DNA of 64,000 bases, taken from the NCBI GenBank assembly GCA_016801845.1, contig CM028906.1, positions 5,286,501-5,350,500 on the forward strand, read 5' to 3'. A program made the position numbers and the translations under genes. Origin of the DNA: Polydactylus sextarius. Taxonomy: Eukaryota; Chordata; Actinopteri; Polynemidae. The stretch's first letter is position 1. The number at the start of each line of letters is the position of its first letter. The notes under the pieces are model-generated. The model worked only from the letters and a program-made list of their open reading frames with translations. It did not search any database and had not been told where the DNA came from. Shown one piece after another: positions 41,072-52,391 of the stretch.

Positions 41072-42453
41072 CAGTTTTTCTCAGTCACTTTGGTACATTT
41101 CTTGAATCATCAACAATTGCACATTAATTATTGAATTTGTCAAATCAATATGTGCAAACTGCACCACATAGTGCATTAGCAGCGAAAGTGTGTATCGTTA
41201 TTAAAACTTAGTTTATGTCTCACAAGCAAGTATTTATGTCAATGAAACTGTCAGTACAATCAGAATGTCAAGTCATTATGCCGTTTTATATGAACAAGGT
41301 AGTCAGATGATGATAGTTAATCTAGTCTAATGCAAAGCAAGACTAGGATCTTGCTAACAGTTCATATCTCCCACAATCTAATGGCATTATGTATGTTTAC
41401 CATGGTGTAAATGTTTTCCTCCTGTTCAAGAGTAAAAAGGGTCCTCATCCACCACTGTGAGGTAGTGTTGCTGTCCTAGGTGATACGGTGCAGTAAAATT
41501 ACAGGAATGTAAAACACACACACTAAAACTACTACTAAAACACATACTAAAACTATCTTTACATACCATATTTACAGCAAGGTGTAGTAAACATGGTGCA
41601 ATCCTCAAAGACTGTAATACAGGAGAGTACAGTGTCACACAGATGAGTAAATTCAAGCAACATGCTGCAGCCTACTTTGTTTTACAAGTATGCAAATTAT
41701 ACACTATAACAGTACTGTATATACAGTGCACAAAACTTCATTGACACATCTGTTCTCCTGACAATATGTTTGCATATTTGAGGACACAGTGGTTCTCCCA
41801 GTGTTTGGCTACACCCTTCATCCAGACTCAGTCATTGTAAGATTATGACTGACAACATGGTCTACAGTTGTAGCCCTTATTTCATCTGGAACATGTTTGT
41901 GGACTTGGCCTTCTCTTCCTCTAGTTTGTCTCCACATCCTTGACCTTCTTTTTCCACAACATTGACCTTCTATATTTCTTCATTGTCTTTCCATTTCTGT
42001 CAGAAATGGTAACACTCTGTTGTGCTCTGTTCATTTATATATGTTTGCAAGTTGAAAGTTCATGGGATTCACCTATAAGCTGCGGTAGAGAACTGGTTGA
42101 TCTAAAGCTTCACACATTCTCACCTGAGACCAATTCATCAATTTAGGAGACAGTAAGAGAAAGGTAGGAATCAGAAATGTATAATATATGTTTGACAGCT
42201 TTTGATAAACAGTTCAACACTTTTGCATGCAATGACTTAAACAATGAAAAAGACAAGTTGGTCTGGAGTATAAGACTGACTATTGACTGAACTGAAGACT
42301 AGTACAATGCATTTTGATCATCATGGCATAAGCAACTGAAGTTGAATGATACATCTGCCAGTTGCACGTAAGCATCTGCCTGGCTGACTAAGTGACAATT
42401 GGATGTAGAATTTCAGTTCTGTTCTGAGAAATGCACCAAAGCGAGAAAAAATG
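41072..42453 (-). mobile_element. Tc1/mariner/IS630-like element, copy 1 (internally deleted)
   Basis: The left end CAGTTTTTCTCAGTCACTTT after TA (41070-41071) and the right end, whose reverse complement begins CATTTTTTCTCGCTTTGGTGC, before TA (42454-42455) form imperfect terminal inverted repeats. Inside, 41780-41940 resembles the helix-turn-helix part of the transposase in copy 2 on the minus strand (the same 'cagtggttctcc-a-tttgg' and 'gta-gatta-gac' blocks). Stops are present and no DDE domain was found, so it is a defective 1.4-kb relative of the element at 43159-45277, in the same orientation. Confidence 0.7.
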
Positions 42454-42455
42454 TA

Positions 42456-43156
42456 TGATGATATGATGCTGATGTGCCAAAAATATCAAGCATCTCGAAA
42501 TTCGTAAAACTAGTGCTAAAGTATCACTTCACAAGATGCTCCCTGTCACATTTTGAAGCGTGATTTAACCTAGAATTACGACTTTATTCTCATAATCTTA
42601 CAGTTGTATTCAGGTGAAATTCTGTCTTTATTCTAGTAAAATTACAAATTTATTGTGTTTTATTCTGCATTCGTGTTCAGATTTCTTTTTTCTCCACACT
42701 AAAGAAAAACACTTTACATAATTAACTTTCTGTTGCTGCACTGTCTCACTGCACTGTCTCAGGGGGAAAACAGCAAAACAGCTCCTGTCTGTGGCCAATA
42801 ATATATTACATCCACAGTGATAAGAACTGTGAGAGAATGAGTGAAAAAAGTTTCTTTCCTATCACTCACTCCGTAGCACATCAACAAAAATGTATCTTTT
42901 GAACATTTATTTTATGAAATGGAGAAATTCTATCAGTCTCACTACCAGGAACATGTTTTTGTTATGTACCGTATGTGGGTACATTACTGGATATTTACCA
43001 GCAGTGGTTAGTTAGAACTATACTAACTATATTTTGCATGAAAGATGTCATTCTGTATAAACAATGCCCTGTGACTGATGTATAATTATATATTGCATTT
43101 TATGCATCACTGTGTAATAAAAGGGGGCGTCAATAGATAAAAAAAAAACAACTAAT
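42456..43156. other. Spacer between the two mariner-like copies
   Basis: Contains a low-complexity 'ACGACTTTATTCTCATAAT...' type stretch at about 42570-42660, a motif often seen in fish repeats. No gene is seen. Confidence 0.5.
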
Positions 43157-43158
43157 TA

Positions 43159-45277
43159 CAATTTTTCTCAGTCACTTTGGTGCTTTTCTCACATCACTAT
43201 TAACATTTGCATTTGCATTTCTCAAAACAATTAGTGCAAACTGCAAAACCAAGTGGACAACCTGCAAAAGCACGTCACTTGCTCAAAACTGATAGTCCAT
43301 TCCTCAAAAGCAGTATTCATGTCAATGAAACTGCCAGTGTCATCAAAATGACAAGTCTTGACACCATCGTTTATGAACAAGATAGTCAGATGAGTTTGTC
43401 ATGTTTTCATTATGACAGTTTATTTTCTCAGTGTTTTCCAATGCAAAAAAAGGTTGGTGACACTACCTGAAAATGCTCAAGACAGCACTATACACTACTT
43501 GTGCAGCCATTTGAAAACTACAGTAAAGTTACACATTGCTGTAGTTAGGGGAGTAAGAGAGTACAAGGCACTGAATATGTACGTTTCACATTTTACTGTA
43601 TATGCTCTTTGCAATTCTACATCATTGTGTAAAAGAAAAATACACTAAAGTCACTTATTTAGAGCAAACATAAGAAACAACCTTTTGGTAGAGCTGTGCA
43701 CAAATGTGAACAATATATCAGCGCATACTGTAACTGAACATAGGTAAATCATTCTGGCACATCCAGATGTTCCTGTCTGTCTGGCCACATATTTTCATCT
43801 ACATCACAACAGATATCATCCCTTGCAATGCAGCAAGGAAAGTATCTCCTGGAGTGGCAAATTCACCCTCTGCATGACTCTTCTGTGATGTTGTCATAAT
43901 GTGCATCGAAGGCTGCTAGCAGGGCCATTTGCACATGTGGACACCAGTCATAAACCTTCCACCTCCAGGCAGAGAAAAACTCCTCTCCCCATTAAGGAAT
44001 GGGGAGTAGAGAGGGAGATATTCGACCAGCATCCTGTCATGTATTGCAAACCATTGTCTGACCAGATGTGAATGGTAAAACGGACATTATCCCACACAAC
44101 AGCATACTTGTTGAGTTGGCCTCCACCCCTCTCATTCTCAGGGACTATGCCCTTGTAAAGAGTGTTTAAAAAAGTCAGCAGATGTTGTGTATTATATGGA
44201 CCAAGAAGGTGGATATGGGTGAGGACGCCACTGTCTGAGATGGCTGCACACATTGTAACATTCCCTCCACGTTGACCTGGGACATCAGTGGTTGCTCTCT
44301 GTTCAATGTGATTTCTTCCACGCCTTCTAGCTTTGGCCAGATTGAAACCCGCTTCATACTGCAGGGTAAAAAGGTGCCCTCCTTCACCTCTGCAAGGTTG
44401 TCTTTCACTCCTGTGTGGTGCAAAGTAAAATAACAGTAATGTACAGTAAACATTAGATATTATGAGATGTTGTGATGTATGAGATGGATTACTGTCCAAT
44501 ACTATACATACCTGTTCTCGCTATGAAATGTTTGAATGATTGAATTCACAGTGGTTCTTCCAACATTTGGGTGCACCCTCCGACCAGCCTCAGCCATTGT
44601 GAGGGCATGATTGACAGCAAGGTCCACAACTGTAGCCCTAAATTCATTAGGAATCTGCCTATGTATTTGGCCTCTTCCCCTGTTATGTCCCCTTCCCCTG
44701 CTGACTTTCCATTTCTGTGTCACAGAATTGTAGAAACGGTACACACTATGTCCTGCTCGGTTCATATATGCTTGCCAAGTGAGGGTTCATTCATCCCTGA
44801 GTGACTGTGAACAAGTGGCTTATCATTGGTTACAACTAATACTTCACACACCTCCATGTGAGTGAAAGCTGAAGTTCACCTGAGAGCAATTGTTCAATTT
44901 AGGAGACATTTCCAGGAAAAAAAAAAAAAGGTATAAAATTTGCTTGACAAAATTTGATAGATCAGTTCAACGATTTTCTACGTAATTACTCAAGCAATGA
45001 AATGAAGACTATTAGTTTTATAGGGAATGACTATTCATCATCCATAAGTATTGTTCATTTTGACTGACATGACATAAGCAAATGATAATGTTATAAAACA
45101 GCAGAGAATTGTATGAAATCAACTGATGCATGTCCAAAAACATTTGCAATTTGTTCAGAGGAAAGAGAGATTGCTGATGATGTGCACAAATGACTGAATG
45201 TTGTGGAGGTTGAACTAATAGTTATGAGAATTGTCATTCTGATCTGAGAAAAGCACCAAAGCGACTGAGAAAAACTG
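43159..45277 (-). mobile_element. Tc1/mariner/IS630-like element, copy 2 (2.1 kb)
   Basis: Terminal inverted repeats of about 30 bp: the left end CAATTTTTCTCAGTCACTTT continues GGTGCTTTTCTCA, and the reverse complement of the right end, CAGTTTTTCTCAGTCGCTTT, continues GGTGCTTTTCTCA. Both ends are flanked by TA (43157-43158 and 45278-45279), the target site of this superfamily. The minus strand carries a degraded transposase. The family is named from its architecture and was not searched. Confidence 0.8.
43948..44765 (-). pseudogene. Degraded DDE transposase of mariner-like copy 2, split by an apparent intron
   Basis: The N-terminal exon (44512-44765) encodes a helix-turn-helix region (VVDLAVNHALTMAEAGRRV, then VGRTTVNSIIQTF). 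The C-terminal part (from 44410 down to about 43948) holds the RNase-H-like catalytic region, with EAGFNLAKARRRGRN, VPGQRGGNVTMCAAISD and YAVVWDNVRF. Between them 44411-44511 has GTATGT at the donor and CACACAG at the acceptor, so a 101-bp intron is likely. The first catalytic Asp, usually D-E-A-G-F, is replaced (Y-E-A-G-F). The second (VVWDN) is kept. The region of the third acidic residue is scrambled and truncated. It cannot be active. Confidence 0.75.
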
Positions 45278-45284
45278 TAATCTC

Positions 45285-45560
45285 AGATTCTGAAGTTTAG
45301 CTTGAACTCTCTCCAGCATTGCCAAAACTAATTTGGATGCAGACCCATATACCAGGCTCCCATACTCAATTCTTGACCTTTTCAGGTACACATAAAGGTA
45401 CACAAACATGCATTTGCTTCAATTCTGTTCCAGCAAATATTCTCATTATGTTTATCCCCTTTTTGCATTTGTCAGCTACTTTCATTATGTGATCTCTCCA
45501 TGTAAATCTCAAGTCAAACAGGACTCACAAAAACTTAAAATTTTTCACTTTCCAAATTCT
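45285..45560 (-). mobile_element. LINE reverse-transcriptase fragment, minus strand
   Basis: The minus frame reads LKRSRIEYGSLVYGSASKLV then LAMLERVQAKLQNLR, matching the RT-end pattern 'RSVIDYG...YGSA-KS-L-LD-VQ--ALRL' of Rex1/jockey-type LINEs. Further upstream on the same strand comes FDLRFTWRDHIMKVADKCKK, the matching 'F-LTW--HI--V--KCKK' block. The two blocks are in different frames and separated by a short unrelated stretch, so the copy is broken. It abuts the right end of the mariner-like copy. Confidence 0.6.
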
Positions 45561-47189
45561 TATTGTACAGAGACAGTGTTATGTTTTCCCCCAACGTCAC
45601 TTTAGTTATAAGTTACAGTTTCGTGGGAATAACCGGCAGATTTCGTGTCAGAGGTCAGCGCAAAACAGGAAGTAAACAAACTTGCGTTAACAGTGTTAAA
45701 TTATTTCAATGGGTTAATCTCAGTCATATTAATCACACAGATTAGTGCGTTAACACTGACACCGACAAATAACCAATTTTATTCAAAAAAAAACAAAAAA
45801 AAAACAGCTTTTAGCACACTTTAAAGCACTATGCATACATGTTGACAGTCATCTTACCTGAGAGAAGAAGGTTTGATTAGAAGATACTATTTAAAAATGT
45901 TTGATCTTGAGTTTGCAAATCTTTTATATCAAGTTCTGGAATTAAACCTGTTCCAAGAGGCAACAATGAAAGCTGGATAAGACCTGCTGCCAGTGGCCTG
46001 CCAAGGTGAATCGATAAAGACATTGTTTCAGGACCTGGACACAGTGGAAGTGGACTGACGTGGTTCATTGCTTGGTAGCAGTGGATCGGCCGATGTACAG
46101 TCATATGTACAAAGTGAGTATAGTGTTGAGCTCAACATACAGCCTTGTGGTGATGAAGAAAATAAGTCAAAGTTTGACAGCCTGAAAGTTTTCAATGCAG
46201 GTGTGAGTGAGAAGTTAGTTCACTGTACATCTGTACATTATGGAATATTGTAAAGAATCCAGATCTATATGTTGACTTAATATAAATACCAGGCATATGT
46301 TTATGAAAAGGGGGTGTTGCTCTATAATTATGTTTGAGTGTGGGAATGACAGAAGTTTGGCAATTAGCATGGCTTGTGTTGCAAAACCATCAATGTGGGT
46401 GTTGCTTCAAAGACAATACTTAGTAGGCCTATATGATTTTGATTGATGAATAAAACGATTTCAGTTTACGAGTTTGTCACTTTGGTTTAAACCCCAGACC
46501 AGCAATTCCTTAAGGTTGAGGAACAAAATACTGGGATGAAGGGTAACTTCATCAATTGAAGGGTAACTGATGCTGCAGAATGATGACAATGACATTTTAT
46601 GTAACTATGAACATCTTGAGCAACTTGGCAGCAACAGGAAAACAATCCCTAAGATAATGCTAACTCTATAATGAAAGGTTTGTTTAATTACATGTGGAAG
46701 AACTTGCTTGCACAGAGCTGTGACCTCAACCACACAAAGGTGTTTTCTGACAACGATCAGCATAATGACAAATGTCTGCATGTAGACAGATAGACAGACG
46801 GGTATATAGACAGACTGGCAATAGCTAATTATAAACATGATCCTAGTGTTTGTATGAGTGAGGGGTGGCATGTTGTTAGTCAGTAGTTTTACTCAGTAAT
46901 AATATATTTATATATTTTATATATATATATACTGACTTGATATTGGTGTTACTTGAGAACACCAAGGTATTTGTAATAGCAACAACATTTTAGGAGAACT
47001 GGTGAGTCATACAAAAATTTATTATTAATTGTAATTAACTATGAATATGTAAACTGCATTTGAAATGGGACCATATAGGACCGTTGCCTAGTGGCAGTTA
47101 AAAGATAATGGGCCAATCGATAATGTACCCATTATCACAAAAAATATTCAAAGTAAAAAAATATTCATAATTGTCAAAGTAATAATAAT

Positions 47190-47470
47190 AATATAATAAT
47201 ACATTGTATTTATAGCCGCTTTTCATGACATTCAAGGTCACTTTACAAGATTAAAAGCAATAAATAAAAACATAACATAACAATATGTGAATGGGAGGGC
47301 AGAAAAGATGAGAAATGATGATCAGAGTGAGTAGGTGAGTTTAGTTTAGTTTAGTTTAGTGAGTGGAGCTGCTGCAGAACAGGAGTGATGTGGTGAAAAG
47401 AGAAATTATACACGCGGCAGAGTTCTGGACCAGTTGAACCTTGTAAAATGCCCAGACTCTTTACCTGAGG
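47190..47470 (+). repeat. Dispersed fish repeat fragment
   Basis: Contains 'ttttcatgacattcaaggtcactttac' and later 'gctgctgcagaacaggagtgatgtgg', 'gcggcagagttctggaccagttgaa'. Both halves are familiar from a very abundant teleost repeat. The two halves are separated by a deletion and a TTTAG simple run (47339-47359). No family name was verified. Confidence 0.45.
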
Positions 47471-49180
47471 GGAAGGAGTGACTGTTGGGTTGTCAGTGGT
47501 AACTGATATATTGTCATGTTTGGAGTAGTACAGAGTATTCAAAGGTCAGACATTACACGTCCTTAGATGCTCAGGCATTTTTGCTAATTCCCACAATCAG
47601 TTAACTCAAGTCAGACAGAAAACTATAGTTACCATATTATAACATACTCCTTTCTTAAGTCTAAAGGTAAGATAAAACAGTATTGTGTGTCTTATTGTGT
47701 TGTGTGATTTATGAACAACAGCCTCCAGCTCTTCCACATTCTTGTATGAATCAGACAAAGATTTGTCTTGTAAATTCACATAGTAGGTCACCCTTTCCGT
47801 GCCACGGTGATGCTGCTCTAAAGCCTCCAATTAAGTGTGAATCATCACACACTGAAGGACATTCTGTTCACATGAAAACAATATTGACACAAATGATAAG
47901 TGTGTCGCGCCAGTGACTGCACCTTCAAGGTCCTGTTAGATGGATTGACAGGAAGGTGCAAGTGCAAGTTCATCTTGATCTTCTACAGCATTCTGCAAAA
48001 TAGTTATAAAATTGAATGTATTGATTTGTAGACATTCCATTATTTCACGACACAGTTGTACACAAATTTATGTATTTCGTTTTGCTACACGGTAAAGTAG
48101 TCATGAATAGTAACAAAGTACTAACAACTGTACACTTTTTATAATTGTGTTTAGATATCCAGATGGTTGAGTGAGTGAAAGATTTACATCTAGCAAAAAC
48201 CATGAACTTTCACCAACCCTCACACAACACCCAAACCCATGGACTGAATCCCCACAAAGCACTCCAACCACTTTCTATCCGTATTCTGCTACCTTTTATT
48301 CATTCAGTATATGGTCCAAATTAACTACATATTTGAAAGTACTTTAAACATGAATGTCAATAAAAAAAGATGGAAACAGTTGTGATATAATTATGAAAAT
48401 TCTTTTTTTTTCACAGATGTTTTACAGACTGTCATTAATGGTGATTAACCATCAATCCCACGCATTTAAATTCTTAATTGTCAAATAAATTTGAGAAAGA
48501 CAAGCACTGCCACAGCAATCACTGACTTGTAGGCATACAACCAAGAGGTGGTTACTTCTGTAATAAAACCAAGACATTCTCATCCATAAGAAGAACATAA
48601 GCTTGGCCATCTAGAGATACATATGTTAAAGTTCACAGAAATAAGTCATTCAACTTAAAGACCTCACGGCTAAATGATTTTCATTGCTTTTTCAGATGAT
48701 CATCATTTCTCCCAACACTCCAGAGGGTTTGTTGTTTCTGTCTACTACAGTTACCACAGTGCTTTATAAATTAAGACTTTTCACATAAAACATGTTATTT
48801 ATATAGATATTACAGTATTATAATTTTTATTACAGATTCTACTGCCAAACTGCAATTAAGTTAAAAAAAAATATTTAGCCTTTTTTCTCAACAAACCTTT
48901 ATGGTTGAATGCTGCTTACACATTAATGCATGAGAAATGATAATCCATAAGACTAAGGGAGCATTTTCCTGCATTAAGTACTTTTATGTTTGTGTGGTAT
49001 TGTTGCTTTTATTCAAATAAAGTATTTGATTACATCCGCCAGCACTGGACGTTCGTACTTTCATGTAAATTCCTTCCGGCATAATGATAATAATTGAATT
49101 TGAGCTCCAAATAAACAAAGGATTTGTTTGATGGCTTACCTGACTAATATGTAAACCTCACCACACCCTGGTAGACCTCC

Positions 49181-49343
49181 TTATAAAAAGTGTGGAAATG
49201 ACTATCTGCTATATCCAGCAGCAGATTCCTGGAGCCACAGGTAAAGTCCACTGACCTCCTTCTTAAGCCTTCCAGTATGAACTTTCTGATTATGTACTTA
49301 TATGCACTAAACTTATTTGGTCAAACACTGTTTTTCCTTTTAG
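49181..49343 (+). promoter_or_regulatory. Astacin A core promoter and spliced 5' leader
   Basis: TATAAAA within TTATAAAAAG (49181-49190) is about 30 bp upstream of an expected start near 49210. A short leader exon ends at 49240 (CACAG|GTAAAG). An intron 49241-49343 ends in TTTTAG, and the leader resumes ACCTTTGAG. The same arrangement, base for base around the TATA box (CTTATAAAAAGTGTGGA), occurs in astacin B at 59402, so it is conserved between the paralogues. Confidence 0.7.
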
Positions 49344-49414
49344 ACCTTTGAGATTTTAGGTTTCATTGAATTGGAGCACCATCATGACTCCTCTTTTCCT
49401 TCCTCCTCTTCTTC

Positions 49415-52073
49415 ATGTTGGCAGTCGTTCCTCCGGTGAGTTTGATTCTTTGAGAACAGCGATGTTGATATTAAATATTGTCTGCTGCATCAAAAGCAGT
49501 GCACTTTCACTATATAAACTTGATAGGAACTAAGAAAATAGTTGGCTTTTTTTTGTTAAATTGAAAGTTAATGCAAACTCTAAAACTTTTTACTTAAATG
49601 TAAATGAAACAAAAAAGCCTCAAGTTTTTAGAAATCCTAGTTTTGCTGGACAGCAGGAGAATCATTTGCCAAAGAATGCCTGTAAATGTTGGAAAAGATA
49701 AGCGTACAAAAACGTGCAATTTTTTTTTTTTTTTTGCCTTTGTGTTGCAGGGTGCGACTGAAAATGGTGAGTTGATTAATGTAGAATTCTCAAAATAATG
49801 ACATGAATCACAGAAATAATTCACCTGGTTAATCAACCGGTCTTTGTCTCTGATATTGTATTTTCTCTATTTACCTCCAGAGTTATCTATGGATATCGCT
49901 GGAATCCTCAGAAGAGCCAATGCTGGCATAAGTAAGACAGATTTTTTATTTTAATATTATCCATACAATCATAAATGATGAAAAATGCAGCTGACACGCT
50001 GCAGAGGTAAAACAACTAATGGATTAGTTGATCGACAGGAAGAAACAGACAAAAAGTTGGACAGATTAATTGGCAAAATGACAAAATTATCAGCTCATTG
50101 GTTTCCTTAAATAAATCTGGGAATTTTGTCAAATATCTATGATATTTATATGTTTTTCTTTTGTTGTGCAGAAACACCCATGCGCCATGGTGACATCATG
50201 GAGAATCCACGTAGGAATGCAGCCCCCTGCACAGCTGCCGGTTGCCTGTGGCCTAAAGTTGGTGAACATGTGATAGTGCCTGTCACTATCTCCCGCAAGT
50301 ACAGTAAGTGGCAGTTCTGATCTTGCATAAGCCAGTTTGGTTCAAGTGAAAACATGCAAAATATTATCATAACATTTTTTTTTATTCCTACTAAATAATC
50401 CTTAGTTCTGATATGATCCTGGCTGCCAAAGATATTCTCATGACCAAAGAAAATCTAATCTTTTATACAAATAACAATTAACTGTAACACCTTAAAAACT
50501 ACAAACAATCAAAAAGGGTTACAACTGAGATCAAACTATAACTATAACTAAACTATAACTATAATGATGAAATGAAGTAGATACCATCAGATTCTTAAGT
50601 GGATTATGTGACTGTTGAGGGTGAAGCCTGTTTAGTGAGGGCACTTCTCAGCAGCCTGTACACTGTATTTACAGAGAGAAGACAGCGTAAAACAATCTCT
50701 GACAGCCTGTTGACCTTCCATGAAACCACCTGCATTCGCTTTGTGCCAAAAAATGAAACACATCGGGATTTCATCGAATTTACCCCTAGTACTGGGTAGG
50801 ACCTCCAATACACAGTCATTACAACACATTACCACACTTTCTTGTCATTGGCTAGCCCAGGACTAAGTCAATAATAACAGTGTTTTAATAAACTATTATT
50901 TCACTGTGTGTGTGTGTCAGGTGTTGGTCCTACCTGGGGCGTCAGAGTGGGGGACAGCAAATTTCCCTGCAGACAAGGGGTTGCTTGTACCCGCAGATCG
51001 TGCAGCACGAGGTCCTCCACGCTCTTGGTTTCCATCACGAGCAAGTCCGCTCCGACAGGGATGAGCACGTCACCATCCTCACCGAGAACATTATTTCAGG
51101 CAAGTCTGCACACAAAAACTTTAATTTTACTCACAAATATTAAGGATAACGTTCTGGCACAGATCCCTAGTAACATATGTAGCTTTATCTGTGTATTTAT
51201 TTTGCAGCTTAGAGCAAAAAGAGAACAACATAACTAAAAACCATGTAAGCAATTCTGTGAAACTGTTCTGGCACAGCAGAGCTTTGAGAAAGAAGCTACT
51301 TCAGCTACTTTCATGTTATTTTCTTATGTTACTCTTGTGTTGTGCTGGTCACTTTGAAGCAATCCAAGAATAATTGCTCTTGACCGCCCATAGCAATGCT
51401 CAGAAATCCAGTTGTAATATCATAAACACAACTGAAAGCTATAATTCAGTTGTGTATAAATGATGGAATTAATTATTAAGTCACAGGCTCACCAAAATAA
51501 TTAGAATACTCAAATGTTCTTTCCATGAATACAGGAAAAGAATCCAACTTCGAGAAAGTGGAGACAAATAATTTGGGGACTCCCTACGACTTTGACTCTG
51601 TCATGCACTACGGCAAGTAAGTGTTTGTGTGAGTGAATGTATCTGCTGTGTTTAAGAATGTATTTATATCATCATCTTGATTTAGATTACTTAAGTAAGA
51701 CACGAGAATCAAACTGTTTCATTTGTGCCTTCCTCCAGCTACGCTTTCTCCAAAAATGAGGAGCCCACCATCGTCGCCAAGAATGATCCTGACCTGATCT
51801 TTGGAGAAGCTACAGAAATGAGCGACAATGACATTGACCGCATCAACATCCTTTATGAATGCTGTAAGTGAAAAATAAATACTTGATTTTGTAGAAATGT
51901 TCTACCTTTTTATATGGTTAACATATATTCCATTACTGATTGGGTGTCTTTCACAGTCAAACAAAGCAAAAAGGTTTAAAAATCTGAGATTGTAATCTGT
52001 TAATCATAACCTCACTTTATTTATTTATTTTTTTTCAGATGCAGAACCTGATCCTGCAATAGCCGCACCATGA
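49415..52073 (+). CDS. Six-cysteine astacin metalloprotease A (choriolytic/C6AST-like); start codon in doubt
   Basis: Exons: 1 ending 49435, then 49751-49766, 49881-49931, 50172-50303, 50675-50795, 50921-51099, 51535-51616, 51739-51863, 52039-52073. From the in-frame ATG at 49415 it gives 253 aa. The propeptide has a GD aspartate-switch motif (RHGDI). The mature protein should begin at NAAPC after an Arg pair. Six cysteines lie at CTAAGC, TCIRF, GCWSY, GCLYP and YEC. The zinc site HEVLHALGFHHE, RSDRDEH and Met-turn SVMHY are intact. Nine exons fit the C6AST/low-choriolytic branch rather than intronless high choriolytic enzymes. The ATG matching gene B's start (49384) is one base out of frame with the rest, and in the correct frame a TGA overlaps it. 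The 49415 start leaves almost no signal peptide. Intron 6 has a GC donor. A is either a frameshifted allele or error, or a recently damaged gene. Confidence 0.85.
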
Positions 52074-52385
52074 TTATACCGGCAGTCCAGTTCTGCATAT
52101 CTGTGCATATGACAAATGGTGATCAGAAGTCCTGTCATGCTTGTGGATTGGCTTCTGTAAGCATTTACATATATGACATATGTATGCATTCACATTTGAC
52201 CAAAAAGAAGAAAAAAAAAACTGACTGAGTCAGATCTGCACCTCTTTTTGGGGTAAAACTTTAGCTCTTCATTCCAGGCTTCACAGCCACCTGTTGGATG
52301 GTGATGGTATCGTATCTTTCTCTGCCTATTAACTTCCACTGGAATAATTTGCCCACTTTTCATCCACTTGTTGATTGGTTTTTAA

Positions 52386-52391
52386 AATAAA
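52386..52391 (+). terminator. Astacin A polyadenylation signal
   Basis: AATAAA 313 bases after the stop. Confidence 0.6.

Noticed and set aside
50908..51237. Longer frames overlapping astacin A exon 6 in other phases
   Set aside because: They run through splice sites and have no motif; the frame with HEVLHALGFHHE, joined to neighbours by phase, is the real one.
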